Source: Omphiscola glabra (taxonomy: Eukaryota; Mollusca; Gastropoda; Lymnaeidae). Taken from it: 64,000 bases of DNA. The DNA is taken from positions 26,990,995 through 27,054,994 of the forward strand of contig OZ024808.1 of assembly GCA_964017045.1 (NCBI GenBank), read 5' to 3'. Position 1 is the stretch's first letter; the number at the start of each line of letters is the position of its first letter. Below the pieces are notes generated by a model. The model searched no databases, was not told the origin of the DNA, and worked only from the letters and a program-made list of their open reading frames with translations. The position numbers and the translations under genes are program-made. This document shows positions 20,491-32,364 of this stretch, piece after piece.

Positions 20491-21227
20491 CCTTTCACTG
20501 GTTCATATTTCCTGTCCTATTTCCTTCTGAGAATGTAATCATCAATGTGTTGGTCTGCGATAAAACTTTCCAGTAGATTTAGAGGACACAAACAAGATTC
20601 TCTATGTGGACTCCATACGGTAGTAGCCGAATTCACAACGTTACATAGCTGCAGCAATATTTTATGTCATGTTTATTTTGTGTGTTTTAGAATTATTTTT
20701 TTTACTTCCCCTCTCTTCCTTTCCGTTCTTCTGAAATTCGTTTTCGTCAGGGACTTCTGCTCAAGCTTATTCTTTTCTTTCATTTTTTATGTAGGACACA
20801 CACACAAACACGCACACACACACATATATTATATTTCATTTCATTTTAAAAGGCGACAGGAATCTATTTTTGAAAATTCATATATTCCTTGGGGAAAACT
20901 ATTACGTTACCAGACATCTTGTTAACATCAGCTAATTCTCAAATTTTTTATAAATAAAGCTTCCTGTCACTGACGAAAGTTACCGAACACTTCAATTGAC
21001 GCTGAATCGTGGTCAAAACGGTGTTTTTCTTACCTAATTTTAGGGTCACATATTTTCTGACGCATCAAATTTGAATTTTTTAAGAAAGCACGCATTTGGA
21101 TTGGTTAAATGTGTAGAAACATTTACGTGTGATAAATCTACAAGTTACTTCATATTTTTAATAAGTAGTACAATTTTAATGTAATCGGAATCTTTTTTTT
21201 TTAAAATGGATTATATGTATATATATA
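20491..21227. other. No gene recognised
   Basis: A 126-codon frame at 20545-20925 ends in a CA-rich microsatellite (20797-20825) and shows no domain. Confidence 0.5.
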
Positions 21228-21845
21228 CTATCGAGTACCCGGCATGCGTTGCAATGCCACACAAAGAAAGGAAGTGTTTGTCTTTAACTACCTTTATTCA
21301 AGTACTTTTTAAACTAGACAATTTTTTTTACCGTCTGGTGAGTACACGAATGAATTAGAAAGTTTTTCGACGCGTGAGGCGGTCACATACAGCTGTCCAT
21401 GTGAGAAGAATGGATTTTCAAAATTAGTCCACACACTTGTAGCGATTGATCCACACAGTCAATAGCTCTGTTAGAAATTATATGTATATAAGTCATTTAA
21501 TTTTAAAAAAAAATTAATTTAGGGCCCAACGGCTCGAAACGGAACATTGTAAAATGGTTATACTAATTCAAAAATCTACTTATTACGTCACACGCAAGCT
21601 GAAATGTCGCTCTTTTTATTTGATTAAATTCCATCCACCCATGCATTAGCTCTGTAATTATTTTATATAGCTCGTTTTAGGAGAAAAATAAAAAACGAAT
21701 TTAGGGCCCCCAGCTCCAAAAATGGAAAATTTCAAAACGGTTGTACCGATTCACAAACCTTTGCGCATGTGTGCAGAACAACTCACCAACGTTTTATCGC
21801 AATCGCATGAATGGTGTAGCAGTGCATACGGGACATACATATAGA
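21228..21845 (-). mobile_element. Non-autonomous, internally deleted Helitron
   Basis: On the minus strand it starts TC at 21845 ('tctatatgtatgtc'), carries the Helitron-type 5' non-coding repeats ('ctacaccattcatgcgattg'), then jumps at about 21465 into the last part of the helicase gene ('QSLQVCGL', then 'HGQLYVTASRV' and 'VYSPDGKK' after a one-base deletion). It ends 'gcaacgcatgccgggtactc' + 'gatag' + 't' at 21228. The terminus is that of the intact-ended Helitron at 28616 except CTAG reads ATAG. It is a 618-bp deletion derivative lacking Rep and most of the helicase. Its 5' end faces the 5' end of the large Helitron only 10 bp away. Confidence 0.85.
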
Positions 21846-21904
21846 CATTTATTTATCTATATATATAAAAATGAATGTATGTCTGTATGTCTGTATGTCT
21901 CATA

Positions 21905-23440
21905 TGCGCTCCCACACCATTCATGCGATTGCAACAAAACTTTGGTGAGTTGTTGGCCACCTAACTGGGCATTTAACTGCGTCATTAAAAAACTTTTCAA
22001 ATATTTCGTTTTCGGCCGTTGGCCCTTCATTCGTTTTTTTTCTTATACGAGCTTTGTAAAAAATATTTCCGTCTGCGCTCCTACACCATTCGTCTGAATG
22101 CGCTAAATCTTTGGTAAAATGTTGCAAGCACGCCCACAAAGGTTCGGAAATAATTATAACCATTTTAAAATATTCCGTTTTGAGCCAAGGGCCCCGTGTT
22201 CGTTTTTTCTAATAAGAGCTATATAGATATAATTTCAATGCGTATACGCTCCTACACCATTCAAGCGATTGCAAAAAAACATTGGTTCGTTTTTGTCCAT
22301 AACATTGCGCATTTTACAGAGTCATTAGAACACTTTTCAAGTATTACATTGTTTGCCGATGGCCCCAAAATCGTTTTTTTCCCATATGAGCTTTGTAAAA
22401 TACACATTTCGTGTGCGCTCCTACACCATTTATCTGAATACGCTAAAACGTTGGGGAAGAGTTGCGAGCACGCCCGCCAAGGTTTCCAAATAATTACAAC
22501 CGTTTTAATGTATTCCGTATTGAGCCAGGGGCCCCATGTTCGTTTTTTTCTAATATGAGCTATATAAATATAATTTCAAACCGTATGCGCTCCGACACCA
22601 TGCATGCGATTGCGACAAAACCTTTTTGAGTTGTTGTCTATAAGCTTGCGCATTTTACTTATCCCTTACAACACTTTTAAAATATTCCGCTTTTTGCCGT
22701 TGGCCCCAATTTTTTTTTACTTATAAGAGTTTTCTAAAAAATAATTTTCGTATGCGCTCTTATATCATTCATCTGAATGCAATAAAACTTTAGTAAGATG
22801 TTTTGCACACGCCCGCAAAGGTTTTTGAATTATCACAACCGTTTAAAAATATTCCGTTTTGAGCCAGGGGCCCTATGTTCTATTTTTCCTATATGATCAA
22901 TACAAATATAATTTCAAACCGAGCTACTACATTAATGGATAGATTTTTAATGATATACAAATAGTAACATTAAACTGTGTGTGTGATATAATAAGTAGGT
23001 TTCTGAAGTAATACAACAATTCTACAATATTCCGTTTGTGCCACCGTTTTATTGTCTTTATAATTATCGTATGCATTCCTATACCATTCATCCGATTGCG
23101 ATAAAACTTTGTTGAATTGATATGCGCACTCCCGCAAATGTTTCTAATTTATTACAACCATTTCACAATATTCCGTTTGGGGTCAGGGACCCTTAATTCC
23201 ATTTTTTCTTAATTTAACTATAAAAATATAATTTAAAACAGAGCTATTTCATGGGTGGATGAAATTGAATCAAATACAAATAACGACATTTCAGTTTGTG
23301 TGTTTCATAATAAGTAGGTTTCTGAATTAATGCAACCATTTTACAATATTTCGTTTGGGCCGGGGGCCTTAAATTCGTTTTGTTTTCTTAAATGAGCTTC
23401 ATCAATATAATTTCAAACAGAGCCATCAAAACAACCACCC
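21905..23440 (+). repeat. Helitron 5' sub-repeats, about 170 bp each
   Basis: The phrase 'gcgctcctacaccattcatg' and its variants recur near 21908, 22078, 22249, 22427, 22590, 22758 and 23073. Each is followed by 'cgattgcaacaaaactttgg'-like and 'gggcccc' phrases, with two alternating subtypes. Similar units appear at 21480-21840 (minus) and 36090-36600 (plus), in the deleted Helitrons. Confidence 0.8.
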
Positions 23441-23505
23441 TTGAACAAATGCCAACAGACAGCAATTTGTAGTAAGAGCAGAGAAAACACATTGTTGCAT
23501 GTTTA
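23430..23505 (+). repeat. Misplaced duplicate of a Rep-coding fragment in the Helitron 5' region
   Basis: 'cccttgaacaaatgccaaca' and the following 'gtaagagcagagaaaacac' match the Rep gene at about 24988-25055 ('cacttgaacaaatgccgaca', 'gttagagcagacaaaacac'). The duplicate is out of context and carries stops, so it is probably a relic of another deleted Helitron or of template switching. Confidence 0.65.
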
Positions 23506-24032
23506 GTGTAGAGAGTATTTTTGTTGTTTTTATAAATAAGCTTGAATTTTGTGACGTATTTTAGAATAGGATATGACGTTGTAAACGTGTTAAGGTTTTG
23601 AAAAGCAATGATAAAGTAATTCTATAACAGAGTGTGAGAAATTCGCAGTTGTTTTGTTTTATGAAAAGACATTTGACACGAATCGATGGTTTCTTAAGTT
23701 TTTAAATTACACAATAGACAACGAAGGTATTGAACTATAATAACATCTAGATTTTAACGCTGGAATTTATGATTTATAAAGTAATGTGACCCTTATACAA
23801 CTGTAAATGTACTGCCAACAATTCATTGTACTTCCTAACATGTGAAAACTATTAGCGTTAAAAATATCGTTAATTAATTGAATCAAATACAAACAGCGAT
23901 ATTTCACTTTGTGTGTGACGTAACAAGTGGTGTTAAATGTGAAATTAGCATTGCCTATCGACATCTAATAACAGATATCACATGCATTTGTAATATTCGC
24001 CACAAAGCAATACTTTTGCTGTCAAATCACTG

Positions 24033-27000
24033 ATGCCACCCAAACGAAAAGCTATTGGTTTTTCCACACCTCAAGCGCGAAAGAAAAGGTCATCACGAGC
24101 ATTGGAAACAGTCGAGCAACGAGAAGCACGACTGGAAACCGCTTGAGTACGCAAAGCTCAAACCCGTTCATCTGAAACAGTCGAGCAACGTGAAGCAAGA
24201 CTGGCAACCGCTCGAATACGCAATGCTCAAGCCCGTACATTTGACACAGTGGAGCAGCGGGAAGCAAGACTGGAAACAGTTCGAGTACGCAAAGCTAAAA
24301 CCCGTTCATCTAAAACAGTCGAGCAACGTGAAGCAAGACTGGCAACCGCTCGAATACGCAAAGCTAAAGCCCGTTCATCTGAAACAGTCGAGCAACTTGA
24401 AGCAAGACTGGAAACCGCCCGAGTACGCAATGCTCGAACCAGACGAACAATGCACGTTGAATTAAATCTTAGTGCATTCCATTACAATGCTAATTATGAT
24501 TACAGTCTTCATCCAAGCGTGGTTATTGGAAAAATGGATAAATTATGCGTGTATTGCAGTGCCCTCAAATTTAAGAATGAAACAGCGGGAATTTGCTGCG
24601 CGGGTGGGAAAGTTAAATTGCAAGAGTTACATTCACAACCAGAACCATTATCAACCTTGGTATCAGGTGAAACAAGCCAATCGAAACATTTCTTGGCAAA
24701 CATACGCAAGTACAATTCATGTTTCCAAATGACATCGTTCGGTGCAACAAATATCGTGCGCGAGAATTACATGCAAACATTTAAAGTGCAAGGGCAAATT
24801 TATCATCGTGCAGGATCACTACTACCACTGCCAGACACAGATCACAAATTTCTTCAAATTTATTTTATGGGGAATACTGATGAACAAATCGATCAACGTT
24901 GTCATATCAATATGGGCACTAAGAGAGAAATTGTAGCTGCATTGCAAGCTCTATTTTTACAACACAACGAATTAGTTCAATTGTTTAGAAATTCACTTGA
25001 ACAAATGCCGACAGATGATTACACAGTTGTAGTTAGAGCAGACAAAACACCTGTCGGCCAACACGAAAGACAATACAACGCACCAACAATTGATGAAGTT
25101 GCGATCGTTATAGTGGGCCAAGAATTTAACTCACGTGATATAATTCTTCATCGCAGAAATGGTGATGTTCAGCGAGTCTCAGAAACTCATCGCTCATACG
25201 ACGCATTGCAATATCCAATTTTATTTTGGCAAGGAGAAGATGAATATCATTTCAACATCAAATTGAGAAATCCACAAACAGATGAGGAATCGAATAAGAA
25301 AGTCAGTTCCATGAATTACTATTCATATCGATTGATGATTCGTGAGAGTGCCGAAAATCATATCTTGAAATGTCGACAATTGTTCCATCAATACATTGTT
25401 GATATGTATGCGAAAATCGAAACCGAACGACTCCTCTACATTCGATTAAATCAAAGCAAGTTGCGTTCTGAAGAGTACATTCATTTACGTAATGCAGTTG
25501 TGAATGATGGCAATGTGAATCCAAATGAATTAGGGAAAATGGTTATACTGCCGGCCACATTTACTGGGAGTCCACGTCACATGCATGAATACGCACAAGA
25601 TGCAATGACATATGTTCGTGCATATGGCCGCCCAGATTTTTTTATTACCTTTACATGCAACCCTAAGTGGGATGAAATACAAGAACTGTTGTTAACTGGA
25701 CAATCATCATCAGATCGTCACGATATTGCTGCCCGTGTGTTCAAACAAAAATTGAAATCTTTAATCGATTTTATTGTCAAGCATCATGTTTTTGGAGAGA
25801 CACGCTGTTGGATGTATTCCGTTGAATGGCAAAAAAGAGGATTGCCACATGCACACATTTTAATTTGGTTGATCGAAAAAGTCAAAGCAGATCAAATTGA
25901 TAAAGTCATTTCTGCAGAAATACCTGATGGCGACATTGATCAATACTTATTAGAAATCGTCACCAAAAACTTGATTCACGGTCCATGTGGATTACTCAAC
26001 AAAAATTCTCCATGCATGTCTGATGGGAAATGTACGAAACGATACCCAAGAGATTTAGTTGCTGAGACTGTCACTGGCAATGACGGATATCCACTATATC
26101 GTCGACGATCAAATGAAGATGGTGGCAAATCAATCACTTTAAAAGTACGAAACAATGATGTTGAAGTTGAAAATCGTTGGGTTGTACCGTATTCACCGTT
26201 ACTCTCGAAAACGTTCAAAGCACACATAAATGTCGAGTTTTGCAATTCGGTGAAATCGATCAAGTACATTTGCAAATATGTTAACAAAGGAAGCGATATG
26301 GCAATTTTTGGATTGGAAAAAACAACACGATGACTCGATGAAGTCTACCAATATCAACTTGGACGCTACATTAGTAACAATGAAGCAATATGGCGCATTG
26401 TTTCATTTCCAATCCATGAACGCCATCCAACAGTTGTTCATTTGGCAGTGCACCTTGAAAATGGACAGCGCGTGTAATTTACATTAGAAAATGCACGTGC
26501 AAGAGCTTTGTCACCTCCGCCAACAACGTTAACTGCATTTTTCTCATTGTGCGGGAATAATATTTTTGCAAAGTTGCTACTTTACTCTGAAGTGCCAACA
26601 TATTACACATGGAATGCTTTAGCGAAAAACACCCCAATTTATATTCAACCGACGCATTAGGCCGTCTGTACACTGTTCACCCAAACAATGCAGAATGCTT
26701 TTAATTGCGATTACTGTTAATCAACGTACGTGGACCGACATCCTTCCAAGAATTGAGAACAGTAAACGGTCAAGTATGTGCCACTTATCGTGAAGCTTGC
26801 CAAGAATTCAAACTTCTGGAAAACGATGCTCATTGGGACACTTCGCTTTCTGATGCATCGAATATTGCTCAACCACAGCAAATACGCACTTTTTTTCAAT
26901 CATATTGACAACATGCTTCCCATCCAATCCAAAAGATCTTTGGGAGAAATACAAAGACTACATGAGTGAAGACATTCTACACCGTTTGCGTGCAAATAAA

Positions 27001-28556
27001 CAAAATCCGGATATTCAGTTTACATCAAACGTGTATAATGAGGCATTGGTTTCGATTGAGGACATGTGTTTGGCAATCGCTAACAAAGCACTGGTAGATT
27101 TGGTAATGACTGCTCCGAATCGATCTGCAAACAACCTATTCCATCGAGATTTGCATCGAGAAACACACTTTGATATCGACGAATTGGTACATTTGTTCAA
27201 ATGAATCATCCGAAATTGGTTCCAGAGCAACGCTTAGTGTATGACATAATTATGAATGCAATTGGAAGTCAAAAAGGTGGATTCTATTTCCTAGATGCTC
27301 CCGGAGGCACAGGCAAAACTTTCCAATTTTCACTTATTTTGGCAACTATACGATCTCGAAAGAATATTGCACTGGCAATCGCATCATCTGGAATTGCAGC
27401 AACTCTTTTGGATGGTGAACGAACAGCGCATTCAGCACTGAAATTGCCATTGAACATGCAAATAACTGAGACACCAACATGCAATATAAATAAAAATTCT
27501 GGAATGGGTAAAGTACTACAATCATGTCAACTCATTATATGGGACGAATGTACTATGGCGCACAAAAAAGCATTGGAAGCGCTGCATCGTACACTTAAAG
27601 ATGTGAGAGGAAATGAACGGCTCTTTGGTGGCGCACTTATTCTATTATCTGGTGATTTTCGACAAACTCTACCAGTTATAGCACGTTCAACCGCTGCTGA
27701 TGAATTAAATGCATGTCTAAAATCATCAGTTTTATGGCGGCATGTACAGAAATTGACTTTGAAGACCAATATGCGTGTGCAACTACACAATGATGCATCC
27801 GCTGAACGTTTCGCAAAACAGTTGTTGGACACTGGGAATGGGAAAATGGCAATCGATGAATCCACACAATGTTTGACATTGCCAACAAGTTTCTGTAAAA
27901 TCGACGAATTGATTCATAGAGTTTTTCCAAATATCGCACAAAATTACACAAATCATCAGTGGCTCAGTGCATGTGCTATATTGGCAGCCAAAATCAACGA
28001 TGTCAATGCCATCAACTTAAGCATTCAAAATGAAATCCCAGGCGAAACGACAACGTACAAGTCCATCGATACTGTATTGAATGAAGACGAAGTTGTCAAT
28101 TATCCAACGGAATTCTTGAATTCACTTGACTTGCCAGGCATCCCGTCGCACGTTTTAAAACTCAAAATTAGCGTGCCTATCATTCTTTTACGAAACATAA
28201 ATCCACCACGACTTTGTAACGGCACCAAGCTTTCAGTGAAAAACATGATGAACAATATCATCGAAGCAACTATTTTAAATGGAAAATTTAAAGGCGAAGA
28301 TGTACTCCTGCCAACAGATATGCCATTTGAATTTAAACGTCTGCAGTTTACGGTGCGACTCGCATTTGCAATGACCATCAACAAAGCACAGGGAAAATCG
28401 CTACAAGTTTGCGGACTAAATTTGGAAAACCCATGCTTCTCTCATGGACAGCTGTATGTCGCCTGCTCTCGCGTCGGAAAACCTTCCGATTTATTCGTGT
28501 ATGCACCAGACGGAAAAAAAAACATTGTGTATTTAAAAGCTCTTCAAGAAACATAA
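24033..28556 (+). pseudogene. Helitron Rep/helicase (RepHel), broken
   Basis: Would encode about 1500 residues, the usual RepHel size: a HUH endonuclease that nicks and joins DNA plus a Pif1-type helicase, acting in the nucleus on Helitron ends. The start ATG (24033) is chosen because 'PPKRKAIGF' precedes five basic 24-residue repeats (ETVEQREARLETARVRNA type, 24090-24440), common in Helitron proteins. Rep motifs: 'FFITFTCNPKWDE' near 25640-25675; the metal-binding His-Ala-His at 25848-25856; paired catalytic tyrosines in 'KYICKYVNKG' (26265-26267 and 26277-26279). Breaks: TGA at 24144-24146 and 26331-26333, TAA at 26475-26477, and frameshifts near 26703, 26900 and 27195. All three stops are single-base changes away from sense codons. 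The element is inactive as it stands. Confidence 0.92.
27201..28556 (+). CDS. Pif1-type helicase part of the Helitron protein (open 451-codon segment)
   Basis: An uninterrupted frame holding the whole superfamily-1 helicase domain. Walker A 'DAPGGTGKT' is at residues 32-40 of the segment, Walker B 'LIIWDE' at 111-116, motif III 'GDFRQTLPV' at 151-159, the 'NKAQGKSLQVCGL' segment (motif V region) from 394, and motif VI 'VACSRVG' at 420-426. All these match Helitron helicases. The apparent Met start is not a real start: the segment is the 3' part of the Rep/helicase fusion, separated from it by a frameshift near 27195. Its intactness against the broken upstream half may be chance. Confidence 0.88.
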   Translation: MNHPKLVPEQRLVYDIIMNAIGSQKGGFYFLDAPGGTGKTFQFSLILATIRSRKNIALAIASSGIAATLLDGERTAHSALKLPLNMQITETPTCNINKNSGMGKVLQSCQLIIWDECTMAHKKALEALHRTLKDVRGNERLFGGALILLSGDFRQTLPVIARSTAADELNACLKSSVLWRHVQKLTLKTNMRVQLHNDASAERFAKQLLDTGNGKMAIDESTQCLTLPTSFCKIDELIHRVFPNIAQNYTNHQWLSACAILAAKINDVNAINLSIQNEIPGETTTYKSIDTVLNEDEVVNYPTEFLNSLDLPGIPSHVLKLKISVPIILLRNINPPRLCNGTKLSVKNMMNNIIEATILNGKFKGEDVLLPTDMPFEFKRLQFTVRLAFAMTINKAQGKSLQVCGLNLENPCFSHGQLYVACSRVGKPSDLFVYAPDGKKNIVYLKALQET

Positions 28557-28616
28557 TTAAAACGCAAACACTTTCTTTCTTGAGGGGCATAGCAACGCAT
28601 GCCGGGTACTCGCTAG

Positions 28617-29420
28617 TATACATATATAACATAACATTCCATTCTTTGTTTGTAAGATTCTGAAAGTATTAAAATTGATTAGGTTTTTAACCGTTATATG
28701 GCCATCCTAGATAATTCTTATATTTATGTAGATTAAGTTAAAGTAATGTTATAATATATTTGAACTAAATTTAATCTGAAATATAACAATCAAAGAACTG
28801 TTTAAGTATTTCATCCGAATATGAAAGTTAAGATATTTTTTTTTAATTTTCAACTAGACTAAATGACACGATGTTATCGGGTAAATAATGTTGGCCACTT
28901 TACGATAATTTCTAACTGCCATTGCGAAAACTCATCACCATTCAATATTTAAAAAAAAAAATATATATGTAATGATGTTTAAGTTTCTAACGTCATAAAG
29001 TTTTGAGAAGTATTTTGCTGCTATATATTACACGCATTTTCTACACTTTTTCGCGACCTAAACTAAATTGGAGTGTTTTCATTAAAAATATACCGTAAGA
29101 AATCGAATAAGAGTAACAGTGCATGGCCTTTGCGGCCTCGCTCTCAATGAGCAAAGTAGAATACTATCTTGTAGAGGTTGTGTTTTTTGTTATAACTTTA
29201 AACTGCTATTTGGTTGTATATTTGTAGCATTACTGTTGCTTATCGATTGGATTCGGCCTCAATTCTGTAGTGATCTCCCTTTGATAGCCCATGTCCTTTC
29301 CAAGTTTCAGAGGTTTTCGTATTGTAAAAACAAGATATTTCGTACCGTAATGCCTTTGAATTTCTTTTTTTTCTGTTCATTTCAAATTTATCAACATATT
29401 TAAAGGTAAGGTGCCCTCCA
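28617..29420. other. A+T-rich DNA, no gene seen
   Basis: Flank of the Helitron. A 94-codon frame at 29119-29403 has no domain. Confidence 0.5.
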
Positions 29421-29424
29421 TTTT

Positions 29425-29545
29425 GTACGTACGCACTTGGGGGTGGGTGGGTTTTTCCATATTGCGTACGTGTTCGTACGTGTGCGTATATCGAGGGGTG
29501 CTGGTGGTGGGGTTCTCGGAAGAATTTTACGTACATTTATTAAAA
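29425..29545. repeat. GTAC-rich palindromic block
   Basis: Several short GTAC-containing palindromes ('tgtacgtacgcac', 'gcgtacgtgttcgtacgtg', 'ttacgtaca') beside 'gggggtgggtggg'. A similar 'gtgtacgtacgcaaggggtg' occurs at 59650. Probably the remnant of a MITE end; no partner end was found. Confidence 0.4.
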
Positions 29546-29645
29546 AAAATTCTACAATAATCATTCAGAAATTTAACGTAAAAAATGTGCACATTTATAT
29601 CTCGAATGCTGTCAAAATATCAAGCAATGTTTAGTAGGATCATCG

Positions 29646-29852
29646 TCATAATATTGCCTTGTATTTTCCCATTGTAGCGCGCCAGATATCGCTCAAATTG
29701 TACTCAGTAGTAGCAGTTTTACAGTAATATTTCGTCCTTTTTTTCAAAATGTGCGCGTGACGTGTCTCCCACGCCTCGGCTAAGTAGTGTGTTTCCTTAA
29801 ATGTTTTGATTCCCGGCGTCCATGCCAACTTTAGGTTTTCACCAGTCGCCAT
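29646..29852 (-). CDS. Unassigned 68-codon open frame
   Basis: The minus-strand ATG has a good context ('aaaaaatggcg') and the peptide looks ordinary in composition (starts MATGENLKLAWTPG). No domain, no recognisable neighbour and no splice donor at its end. It could be a first exon of an unseen gene or chance. Confidence 0.15.
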   Translation of the reverse strand: MATGENLKLAWTPGIKTFKETHYLAEAWETRHAHILKKRTKYYCKTATTEYNLSDIWRATMGKYKAIL

Positions 29853-29999
29853 TTTTTAAATTCTGACCTGAACAATTGGAAATTGTGAATAAATAATTAA
29901 AAATAATAAAGGGATGGATAAAAATAAATAAAACACGTATGTAGGTCTCCAAGCGTCATCTAGTTACTTCAAACAGTAGTTACTCAACTTAATTATGGG

Positions 30000-30290
30000 A
30001 TTTAAAATAACGGTCTACTGTTAAGTTACCTCCATTCTTGGGCCATTGTTAAGCTACCTCCATTATTGGCCTAGTGTTAATCTTGCCTTCCATATTGGCC
30101 AAACATTATGTTATTTCCATTATTGGCCTATATTTAATCTTACCTCCCATATTTGCCTACTGTTAAGTTACCTCCCATGTAGACGCACTGTTAAGTTACT
30201 TACCAAATTGGCCCTACTGTTAAACTTACCTACCATATTGGCCCACTGTTAATCTTCCTCCCATATTGACCGGCCCACTGTTTAGTTTAC
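30000..30290. repeat. Degenerate tandem repeat, about 28-30 bp
   Basis: Recurring 'tactgttaagttacctccca' and 'tattggcc' phrases, about ten diverged units. Confidence 0.8.
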
Positions 30291-30365
30291 GATTTCCATC
30301 AGCCACGAAGACTTAAAATGCTAAACTGTTCTATTCAAAGCTAAACGTTAACATCTCCTCGGATA

Positions 30366-30635
30366 GTTCAAAATCTTGATCCAGTCAAAGTTTCAACAAT
30401 CTTGAACCAGTCAAAGTTTCAACAATCTTGATCCAGTCAAAGTTTCAACAATCTTGAACCAGTCAAAGTTTCAACAATCTTGAACCAGTCAAAGTTTCAA
30501 CAATCTTGATCCTGTCAAAGTTTTAACAATCTTGATCATGTCAAAGCTTTAACAATCTTGATCCAGTCAAAGTTTTAACAATCTTGATCATGTCAAAGTT
30601 TTAACAATCTTGATCATGTCAAAGTTTTAACAATT
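30366..30635. repeat. 26-bp minisatellite, about 10 copies
   Basis: Unit 'caatcttgatccagtcaaag' plus 'tttcaa' (or 'ttttaa'). Confidence 0.94.
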
Positions 30636-30996
30636 TAACAATCGATTTTCCACTGTGCTGTTGACTATAAATGTTGTTATGAATTGGAATCGAGGGGTGG
30701 GGTGTGGTCGTGTCCACGATAGGTAAACGCACGATACAGAAATCGGTTGCCCTGCGGGAATTAATGAATTCAGCAGAATAATGTCAGCTGCAATTTTACC
30801 AGACAACCTTTGGGGTTGGTGGGGATGTATGGTGCTCCATCTCAAACTTCAACAATCTATTTGGAAAATACAATTGCAATAAAATTAAATGACATATTTT
30901 TACCAATGTTAATAAATCATGACTTATAGAGATGTGCTGCGGCCTTTGAATTATCAAACAAAGTTTCTTTATATAGTTCAAGTTTGAGACACTTTA

Positions 30997-31195
30997 GATC
31001 AGGCCTGCACAATATACGGCCCACGGGTCGCATGCGGCCCACCAGAACCTACTTTTTGGTCCGCGAAATAGCGAAATATTCTTTAATATTATTATTATTT
31101 TCTATATAGCTTTCCCCTCATCTTATTATCTTTCGGTTTCACACATGTTTTTCATAAAGAATTACGGCCCGCCTTACACTTAGAGTTCTGCAGGT
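30997..31195. mobile_element. hAT-like element fragment
   Basis: Starts 'caggcctgcacaatatacgg' then 'cccacgggtcgcatgcggcc', the GGCCCG-rich terminus seen in many hAT-type MITEs. The same start occurs at 59738. A candidate right end ('acggcccgcc' ... 'ctgcaggtc' near 31190) is not a clean inverted repeat, so the extent is uncertain. Confidence 0.5.
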
Positions 31196-31289
31196 CATGA
31201 AGGATTAAGGGGACTTTAGTTATTGTCTTTTCGTTCATACTGTCTTAATCTTTTATTTTTAATTTTAACATTAAAAATTTGATTTAAAT

Positions 31290-31655
31290 AGGGAATAATA
31301 TCACATGACCTTTGTGATGTACATATTTAAACATATAATAATATCACGTGACCGTTGTGATATACATATTTAAACATATAATAATATCACATGACCGTTG
31401 TGATGTACATATTTAAACATATAATAATATCACTTGACCGTTGTGATGTACATATTTAAACATATAATAATATCAATTGACCGTTGTGATGTACATATTT
31501 AAACATATAATAATATCACTTGACCGTTGTGATGTACATATTTAAACATATAATAATATCACTTGACCGTTGTGATGTACATATTTAAACATATAATAAT
31601 ATCACTTGACCGTTGTGATGTACATATTTAAACATATAATAATATCACCTGACCA
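31290..31655. repeat. 43-bp minisatellite, about 8 copies
   Basis: Unit contains 'aataatatcacttgaccgtt' and 'gtgatgtacatatttaaaca'. Copies are nearly identical. Confidence 0.95.
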
Positions 31656-31779
31656 CCATTCCACGTAGCAACCTGCAAATTATTTATTTCTAAACAGCTT
31701 TGTCCAGAAAACACGATTTTTTAAATGACAGCTATTTGTTAGCCATTATTGTGTGCAAAATTCTACAACAGTCTTTCTA

Positions 31780-31880
31780 AAAAACAGCAGTAAAATGTAC
31801 AAAGTTGTATTACACCTAGAAGAACCTTGTTATAATACAGCAGTAAAATGTACAAAGTTGTATTACACCTGGAAGACTGT
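31780..31880. repeat. Two-copy tandem duplication, about 53 bp
   Basis: 'cagcagtaaaatgtacaaag' plus 'ttgtattacacct' occurs twice. Confidence 0.85.
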
Positions 31881-32128
31881 TGGACGACAGTTAACTCATC
31901 TTGGCATTGTCGTTTCAACTTAACTAAAGTCATCACGACAACTTCTTCTAAAGCTATACCACGGGATGGGGTTGGGGCAGGCTAGGGGACATACAAACTT
32001 TAAATGCCCATGAGAAGCGTGGGGCACTCTGCTTATTGGGCCATGTTTTTTTTATACTGTGGATATTTGAGATGGATGCGTGGATGACATGAAGAGTTTT
32101 TGTTTGATGGGAAGACTTGTGTGGTGAA

Positions 32129-32325
32129 AAAGCTGAGAGTCGATAAGGTAACAGTAATGGGCAATGGTTTGGGTGTTTATTGTTAAGCGTAACAGTAAGA
32201 CTCGATAAGGTTACTGTGATGGGCATTGGTTTGGGTGTTTATTGTTAAGCGTAACAGTAAGACTCGATAAGGTTACTGTGATGGGCAATGCTTTGGGTGT
32301 TTCTTGTTATGCGTAACAGTAAGAC
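32129..32325. repeat. 62-bp tandem repeat, 3 copies
   Basis: Unit contains 'actcgataaggttactgtga' and 'tttgggtgtttattgttaag'. Confidence 0.9.
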
Positions 32326-32361
32326 TTTGACATTGAGGTGTGTACAGAAGAATAAGACGAT
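32326..32361. repeat. 36-bp direct repeat, copy 1
   Basis: Begins 'tttgacattgaggtgtgtac'. An exact copy lies at 33319-33354, with unrelated flanks. Confidence 0.9.
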
Positions 32362-32364
32362 TGT

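Larger units (their letters stand above)
21856..28616 (+). mobile_element. Helitron, full-length but decayed autonomous copy
   Basis: A rolling-circle DNA transposon of 6761 bp. The 5' end is TC at 21856 ('tctatatatataaaaatg') after an A. The 3' end is CTAG at 28613-28616 followed by T, preceded by a small stem-loop (GGCAT at 28586-28590 pairing with ATGCC at 28599-28603). Long 5' non-coding sub-repeats are followed by a single Rep/helicase reading frame (24033-28556), broken by three stops and three frameshifts. Both catalytic centres are still readable. No target duplication is expected for Helitrons and none is seen. Confidence 0.92.

Noticed and set aside
20545..20925. 126-codon ORF as a host exon
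   Set aside because: No domain, ends in a CA microsatellite, and no paired splice sites in phase with anything nearby.
24055..24465. 136-codon ORF with repeated 'KQSSNVKQDWQPLEYAKLKP' units
   Set aside because: Shadow frame of the 24-residue repeats of the Helitron protein, which continue into the Rep domain in the other frame.
29646..29852. Confident call of a 68-residue host gene
   Set aside because: Good start context only; no family match or splice partner. Kept as a low-confidence feature.
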